DNA from: Cloacimonetes bacterium UBA3541
GTDB taxonomy: Bacteria; Cloacimonadota; Cloacimonadia; Cloacimonadales; Cloacimonadaceae
NCBI GenBank assembly: GCA_002376725.1
Contig: DFOM01000042.1
Location: forward strand, 1-11,975
Reading direction: 5' to 3'
DNA: 11,975 bases
In this document: piece after piece, positions 7,443 to 11,975 of the stretch
How positions within the stretch are numbered: the stretch's first letter is position 1
Layout: each line of letters starts with the position of its first letter
Notes under the pieces: model-generated
What the model saw: only the letters and a program-made list of their open reading frames with translations
Databases searched by the model: none
Told to the model about the DNA's origin: nothing
Position numbers and translations under genes: made by a program

Positions 7443-9494
7443 TTAACTAAATCTTCTGAACCACATTTCCAGGGCAAAGATACTGAATATCATATCTGCT
7501 TGAGAGTTATCTCCATTGAGATATTTTTGCCAGTTTTTCCAAATACTTGGAAGGTTCCAGATGCCTCTTTGACGAAAAGTAGAAGAGGTGATCAGTTCTT
7601 CAAAAGTGTTTTTTAGAGGACCTCTAAGCCATAGTATGGAGAAGGGGGAGCCGAAGATTGATTTATCTTTTCGGTCAATAATAGCGGGAGGAACGAGAGG
7701 TTTTATTGCCTGACGATGGACATATTTTCCTTGAGCATTATGAATCTTATATTCTGAAGGAAGCGAAAATACTAATTCTACCAGATTATGGTCCAGAAAG
7801 GGAACCCGATTTTCAATTGAGGCAGCCATAGCCATTCGGTCTTCCCAATGTAATAAAGTAGGTAAAGATGTAGTGTAGACGGCATTATAGAGAAAGTTGG
7901 AAAGTTTATCGCAGCTAGGTGCAGAAACTTTATTCACTTTAGCGTTGAAATAACGATTATTTCTTTGATGAGGGGAAAGTTTAAATATATTTTTATGCGA
8001 AAAGCCAGAAATTTGAGCCATAATAGGTTCAGAAAGAGATTTTTTACATTGCTTGATAAAATCCTGATTAAAAGGTTCAAAGTGGAGAAGTTTGAACTCA
8101 TAGTTATAAAGCTGAGTATCGGATAAAAAGATGCAGATAATAGCTTTTACCAGACCAGGTAATCCATTTTTCCAGCCATATTTTTTAAGCCAGGCAAGTG
8201 TTTCCTGCATCGCTTTCTGGAATTTAGCCTGAAGAATTATATCTGCTAGATAGCTATAAAAAGCATGACGATAACCAGCATTCACTTCATCACTTCCTTG
8301 TCCATCCAGTAGAACTTTGATTCCATTCTCCTGTCCAAGTTTCATAACTGCATATTGAGCAGCATAACCGGAGCCAAGAGGAATATCATTATACCAGGTA
8401 GCTTCATCAAACCAGTTTAAAGCATCTTCTGCTTTAGGTGAAATCAGATGTGAAACACAACTGCAACTCTTCACTACTTCCTCAATCCATATTCGTTCAT
8501 CCATTGGAGGATATTCAGGAAAATAGGCAGAGAAGGTTTGTAACGGTTTATTGGTGAACTTAGAAGCAGTGCAAACAATAGCAGAGGAATCCAGTCCTCC
8601 ACTAAGACAAGAACCGACTTCAACATCAGTTCGCATTTGCAATTGCACCGCCTTTTCAAAAGTAGCTCTATACATTTGAGTTGCTTCAGCAAAGGAAAGA
8701 GTGCTTTTGCCAAAAGTAGCAGGATCTAATTGATAATATTGTCTTAAAGTAATTCCTTGCTGGTTAACGATTAGATTAAATCCAGGTTGTAGAGTTTTGA
8801 TTTCTTTCCAATAGTTCTCATCTCCATAGACTGGCATAAAACTGAGTTTGGTTGAGCGCCAGATGGATGGAAGATTGAAGCTTTTATCTATAGGAGTAAG
8901 AAGTAACTGTTTGATTTCAGAGGCAAAATACAAAAAATCTTTATCCTGGCAATAATAGAAAGGTTTAACGCCCAGGCGGTCACGAGAGCAGAAAAGCATA
9001 TTTTTACGAGTGTCATAAAGAGCAAAAGCCCAGATACCATTGAAATGCAGAACACAATTTTCACCCCAGAAATCATAAGCTTTAAGGATTACTTCAGTAT
9101 CAGATTCAGTGTTAAAAGTATATCCTTGAGTGATAAGTTCTCTTCTAAGCTCTATATAGTTATAAATTTCACCATTAAAAACAATATGGAGTTTGAGTTG
9201 ATGGTCACTCATAGGTTGATGTCCTTTAACGCTGAGGTCAATAATAGCTAAACGACGAAAGCCAAATCCGAGAAAAGCTTTCGTAGAAAGATTTAGAGGA
9301 GGATAGAGCTGGCAAATTTCTTCCTTGGAATCACTTCCACTGAAAGGAAGAATTTTATGGCTATTTTTTTCCATTAGACAAAAACCTTCATCGTCAGGAC
9401 CGCGATGTTTTATCAAATCATTCATAGCCTTAAGCAAGCTAATATCTATAGACCTTTGAGAGTTAAAAGAATATATACCGCTAATACCACACAT
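7443..9494 (-). CDS. asnB: Glutamine-hydrolysing asparagine synthetase-type amidotransferase
   Basis: A 683-residue protein with an N-terminal class II glutamine amidotransferase (Ntn) domain and a C-terminal ATP-pyrophosphatase synthetase domain. C2, exposed after Met removal, is the nucleophile (MCGISGIY), which fixes the start. Other motifs: RGPDDEG (31-37), FNGEIYN (106-112), SDTE (131-134), the PP-loop SGGLDSS (298-304), LLDGQGSDEVNAGY (395-408) and LLHWEDRMAMAASIENRVPFLDH (547-569 region). The family amidates aspartate to asparagine with ATP and glutamine; close relatives amidate sugar acids or peptides in surface polysaccharide and natural product clusters. It is longer than E. coli AsnB (about 554), with extra residues around 40-72 and 410-545, as in the long AsnB group. 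AAGGAG at 9501-9506 precedes the ATG by 6 bases. It lies 75 nt after the glycosidase-like gene and is probably cotranscribed with it. Confidence 0.92.
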   Translation of the reverse strand: MCGISGIYSFNSQRSIDISLLKAMNDLIKHRGPDDEGFCLMEKNSHKILPFSGSDSKEEICQLYPPLNLSTKAFLGFGFRRLAIIDLSVKGHQPMSDHQLKLHIVFNGEIYNYIELRRELITQGYTFNTESDTEVILKAYDFWGENCVLHFNGIWAFALYDTRKNMLFCSRDRLGVKPFYYCQDKDFLYFASEIKQLLLTPIDKSFNLPSIWRSTKLSFMPVYGDENYWKEIKTLQPGFNLIVNQQGITLRQYYQLDPATFGKSTLSFAEATQMYRATFEKAVQLQMRTDVEVGSCLSGGLDSSAIVCTASKFTNKPLQTFSAYFPEYPPMDERIWIEEVVKSCSCVSHLISPKAEDALNWFDEATWYNDIPLGSGYAAQYAVMKLGQENGIKVLLDGQGSDEVNAGYRHAFYSYLADIILQAKFQKAMQETLAWLKKYGWKNGLPGLVKAIICIFLSDTQLYNYEFKLLHFEPFNQDFIKQCKKSLSEPIMAQISGFSHKNIFKLSPHQRNNRYFNAKVNKVSAPSCDKLSNFLYNAVYTTSLPTLLHWEDRMAMAASIENRVPFLDHNLVELVFSLPSEYKIHNAQGKYVHRQAIKPLVPPAIIDRKDKSIFGSPFSILWLRGPLKNTFEELITSSTFRQRGIWNLPSIWKNWQKYLNGDNSQADMIFSIFALEMWFRRFS

Positions 9495-9508
9495 TTACAA
9501 CTCCTTTT

Positions 9509-9531
9509 CCTAGCAGGTTCAGTTATCTAGG
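9509..9531. repeat. Small inverted repeat before the amidotransferase ribosome binding site
   Basis: CCTAG at 9509-9513 and CTAGG at 9527-9531 form a 5-bp inverted repeat with a 13-base loop, ending only two bases from the AAGGAG site. It could be a weak RNA hairpin affecting translation or a protein site. It is short enough to be chance. Confidence 0.2.
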
Positions 9532-9569
9532 CAAAAAGTCAAGTGATTTTCCCTCTTAAAAACTATAAT

Positions 9570-11825
9570 TCAGGGCTTGGCAGAATAGGAATTAACTAAT
9601 TTTAATAATCTTCCTTCTCCAGCTGGCAGTTCAATCTCTATTATTCCATCCTGATAAGGATAATAGGTTTTATCATAAGGGTCATAGAAAGCGAAATTTT
9701 TGGCTTTGTCTTTATCTATTTGCTTCTTAAAGGTCAGGACAAGTTTTTGCGGAGGAGCTTCTGGGAAATAGATATCAAATTCTTCGGCAGGCACAAATTT
9801 AGGTTCAGTTATGGTTGATGCATAGAAGAAATTAGCTCTACGATTTACTACCATTAACCATAAATTTCCCTCTTCATCAAGATAGGATGTGCTTTGTATG
9901 TAGCCTTCATAATCACCTTTTCCTTGCTTTTGCACTTGAATATATTGAATAGGATTATTTTTTCCTGCTTTTTTAAATTTGCTACGAGAAGTTCCAATAC
10001 ATTCTGAATTCAACCATTTAAGTTCTCGGATTAACTTTCCATATTCTTTTACCCGAGAATTGGAAGAAATCACAGCATTCCAGGAGATAGAATCGAGCAC
10101 GGGTAAAGGATAATTAGGCATTTGAGCACGAGAATAAACTATAGACCTTTCTCCATATCCATATCTATCCTGCGTTGAATCCAAACAATAATGAAAGATG
10201 CCATCAGGTTTAAAGCATAGAGGTAAATAAAGCAGCACCTTTTGAGCTGCAGTAGGAGGTTGAATCCAATCTACCCATTGTGGTTGACCTTGAAATAAAG
10301 TCCATCTTCCCAGCACTTGAACTATTGGATAAAAATTCCTTCCTTCTTTTTCATCTCTATATTCCATACATTCTTGATAAACACTCAACAATTTATGGTC
10401 TAAAACATCCTGTATGAATTTACCTTCTCCTCCATCTTGAGGAATCCATAGTAAATCAGGTTTTATAGGATAAATATCCGGAGCTATGATTTGAGGTTGA
10501 GCAGTTTTACGGAAGGCATCTATATGATTATAATATATTCCCAGCTCTTTATTTAGAGTGATGTTTGAAACCTGATAATCATAGACAGCAGTAAAGATAG
10601 GTATATTTTCTTGCGAAGCAATTTCCTTCAGAATACGATGAGAATCAAATTGTCCCTGATAAGGCTCATCAAAGGTGTAAAAACCCCTTACATTGCCAGC
10701 TCCTTGTGAAATGATATCCTGCATTCTATAAAGAATTTTCTCCTGGTAGATTTCTGTATGGTTGCTGATTTGATAATGTAGCTGGTCTTCTATTTCCACA
10801 TAATCCAATTCTACATTACAATTTCCATACCAGTAGACTCTTGGATTGAGGTTAACTAATCTTAGAAACACTCTGGAATCTGCTGTGTTAGGATTATGGT
10901 CAATATCAGCGGTTAGCAGATTGGCATCAATCAGGTCTTTATAAGGAATTTTAATCTCCAGTTCTATAAATTCATTTCCTTTACGGTTTAATAAATAATC
11001 CTGCACGAAAAATATGGTTTCACTTCTTTCTTGATTATCTATCCAGTGATTCAGAATTTTAACCTGACTGGAAAATCCCGTTTTATAGAGTTCATAACCA
11101 GCCACATAAAATTTCAAGAGAGGAGCATTGGCGCTTATACCTGGTTGCAGATTGCTAATTTTAAAGCGGAATTTTATCCAGATATAGCTATCGGAAAAGT
11201 CGGGTGGATTATTTTGATATAGAATAAATTCACTGCCGAAACGGACATAGAATCCATATCTATTTTGCCAGCGATAACGAAGATCCGTAAAGATATGTCC
11301 GGTTTGATCTTTCCCTTTTTCTGCTTTCCAAACATAGCCATAGGAAGCATCAGATGCCATTTCTGCTCTACCAGTTCGGTTAAGATTCTTTTCACTTGTG
11401 GCAGCATACCAATATTGATGGTCCATACTATCTCCAATACGGACATCTTTTTCACTGGAAAATTCAGCTTCAAAACGACAATAGCTTGAAGTTGATAGCG
11501 GATAGGAAGCATAATGCAAATCACTTTCAAGATCTTTATCCCAACCCCAATCTGAAATCCAAGCATCAATCTGGGCTTTATCTAAATCTTTTAATAAACC
11601 TGAAAGGTCCGGATCTCCTTTCTGTGTTCTGACTTTTGTGGTATTATAACCTAAAGTTTGGATAAAATTAATAAGGGTATTACGAGAGGCATAGTCCACT
11701 TTATCTCTATTTCTTAAATTGGCATAAACGCCGAAAAGAAAGTCATCAGAGTATTTAGCAAATAGAGGAGATAGCATCAGCAAAAAAGTACCAAGGAAAA
11801 GCAAACATAACTTTTTCACTTGCAT
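9570..11825 (-). CDS. Secreted glycoside-hydrolase-like protein with a split TIM barrel
   Basis: A 751-residue exported protein of no firmly recognised family. It starts with a Sec signal peptide (MQVKK, then a hydrophobic core, cleavage likely after FA at 22-23). Residues 28-95 look like the first strands and helices of a TIM barrel (FLFGVYANLRN; AWISDWGWD). Residues about 100-348 form a beta-rich insert like a carbohydrate-binding jelly roll. The barrel then seems to resume (350-605), with GFYTFDEP (381-388), a DEP motif common in glycosidase-like barrels and placing E387 as a candidate catalytic acid, and PDIYPIKPDLLW (449-460). A final beta domain covers about 630-745. No sorting tail is present, so it is probably periplasmic or freely secreted. 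A longer frame from ATG 11891 would begin inside the -35 box and spoil the signal peptide; AAGG before the inner ATG supports the start used. Carbohydrate cleavage is an inference. Confidence 0.72.
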   Translation of the reverse strand: MQVKKLCLLFLGTFLLMLSPLFAKYSDDFLFGVYANLRNRDKVDYASRNTLINFIQTLGYNTTKVRTQKGDPDLSGLLKDLDKAQIDAWISDWGWDKDLESDLHYASYPLSTSSYCRFEAEFSSEKDVRIGDSMDHQYWYAATSEKNLNRTGRAEMASDASYGYVWKAEKGKDQTGHIFTDLRYRWQNRYGFYVRFGSEFILYQNNPPDFSDSYIWIKFRFKISNLQPGISANAPLLKFYVAGYELYKTGFSSQVKILNHWIDNQERSETIFFVQDYLLNRKGNEFIELEIKIPYKDLIDANLLTADIDHNPNTADSRVFLRLVNLNPRVYWYGNCNVELDYVEIEDQLHYQISNHTEIYQEKILYRMQDIISQGAGNVRGFYTFDEPYQGQFDSHRILKEIASQENIPIFTAVYDYQVSNITLNKELGIYYNHIDAFRKTAQPQIIAPDIYPIKPDLLWIPQDGGEGKFIQDVLDHKLLSVYQECMEYRDEKEGRNFYPIVQVLGRWTLFQGQPQWVDWIQPPTAAQKVLLYLPLCFKPDGIFHYCLDSTQDRYGYGERSIVYSRAQMPNYPLPVLDSISWNAVISSNSRVKEYGKLIRELKWLNSECIGTSRSKFKKAGKNNPIQYIQVQKQGKGDYEGYIQSTSYLDEEGNLWLMVVNRRANFFYASTITEPKFVPAEEFDIYFPEAPPQKLVLTFKKQIDKDKAKNFAFYDPYDKTYYPYQDGIIEIELPAGEGRLLKLVNSYSAKP

Positions 11826-11829
11826 TTTA

Positions 11830-11835
11830 CCTTCT
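11830..11835 (-). promoter_or_regulatory. Ribosome binding site deciding the glycosidase-like gene start
   Basis: On the minus strand GAAGGT lies 4 bases before the ATG at 11825. Together with the clean signal peptide that follows, it favours this ATG over those at 11855 and 11891. Confidence 0.6.
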
Positions 11836-11862
11836 ACATTAACTTTATTTTTCATATATTTC

Positions 11863-11891
11863 TTATAATCACAGTTGAATTTTGAGGTCAA
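11863..11891 (-). promoter_or_regulatory. Sigma70-like promoter with extended -10
   Basis: On the minus strand TTGACC (11891-11886, 5 of 6) and TTATAA (11868-11863) are 17 bases apart, and a TGA directly upstream of the -10 gives an extended -10 (TGn). The transcript would begin near 11856, about 31 nt before the ATG at 11825, and could carry both the glycosidase-like and amidotransferase genes. Confidence 0.7.
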
Positions 11892-11946
11892 GAAAATTGT
11901 GCAATTTTAACTTCATCCCTTATATCAATTTAGATAGAGATTAGCT

Positions 11947-11969
11947 TTCAATGAATGGCATTCAATGAA
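11947..11969. repeat. Direct repeat and palindrome, possible operator
   Basis: TTCAATGAA occurs at 11947-11955 and 11961-11969, 14 bases apart, and between them TGAATG-G-CATTCA (11952-11964) is a perfect 6-bp palindrome. It lies about 55-60 bases upstream of the -35 box of the glycosidase-like gene, a position used by activators. It could equally belong to a gene beyond the window. Confidence 0.3.
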
Positions 11970-11975
11970 ATAGTT

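Noticed and set aside
8474..8713. 79-codon minus-strand frame within the amidotransferase gene
   Set aside because: It is a shifted reading of the PP-loop region; the main frame carries all the conserved motifs.
9532..9545. TTGACT on the minus strand (9545-9532 region) as a promoter for the amidotransferase gene
   Set aside because: No acceptable -10 box lies 16-18 bases downstream; cotranscription with the preceding gene is simpler.
11174..11632. Several open frames on both strands within the glycosidase-like gene
   Set aside because: They are out-of-frame or antisense readings of the beta-rich insert and give low-complexity products.
1..11975. CRISPR array, tRNA, rRNA or known riboswitch
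   Set aside because: No spaced repeats, cloverleaf-like segments or recognisable conserved RNA cores were found on reading the gaps between genes.

Overview
The window is AT-rich bacterial DNA that looks like a member of Candidatus Cloacimonadota (Cloacamonas-like) or a close relative in the FCB superphylum. The main clues are a large secreted gingipain-type peptidase ending in a Por/T9SS-type sorting tail (the YENYPNPFNPTT signature), low-GC codon use, and genes suited to an anaerobe that lives on protein and amino acids. The lineage is an inference from style and content; no marker gene is present.

Layout. 1-532 is a very AT-rich non-coding stretch with possible remnants of a broken gene. 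On the + strand follow a secreted C25 (gingipain-like) cysteine peptidase (533-4117) and a sirtuin deacylase (4117-4836) whose ATG overlaps the peptidase stop codon by one base. The remaining four genes are on the - strand and converge on this pair at a shared hairpin terminator near 4839-4856. Read in their own direction (right to left) they are: a secreted glycoside-hydrolase-like protein with a split barrel (11825-9570), a glutamine-hydrolysing asparagine-synthetase-type amidotransferase (9494-7443), a cyclic-2,3-diphosphoglycerate-synthetase-like P-loop GTPase (7201-5888), and carbamate kinase (5807-4860).

Transcription. Good sigma70-like promoters can be read in front of the glycosidase-like gene (TTGACC-17-TTATAA with an extended -10) and in front of the GTPase gene (TTTACA-17-TATAAG). 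This suggests two leftward units: glycosidase-like plus amidotransferase (75-nt gap), and GTPase plus carbamate kinase (80-nt gap containing a strong hairpin that could attenuate carbamate kinase). The three leftward genes with extended reading frames (carbamate kinase, GTPase, glycosidase-like) have been given shorter starts that fit their Shine-Dalgarno sites, and in the last case the signal peptide and promoter too.

How the genes may work together. The extracellular peptidase would release peptides and amino acids, and carbamate kinase would make ATP from carbamoyl phosphate, as in arginine/citrulline or purine breakdown. The sirtuin could remove acyl groups (YxxR motif, so possibly succinyl/malonyl) that build up on lysines during such fermentation. 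The GTPase of unknown bacterial role sits in line with carbamate kinase. The glycosidase-like protein and amidotransferase may form a separate carbohydrate-related pair. No mobile element, CRISPR array, tRNA or rRNA was seen. No clearly new multi-gene system is evident; the least explained items are the GTPase/carbamate kinase pair, the split-barrel secreted protein, and the peptidase-sirtuin coupling.
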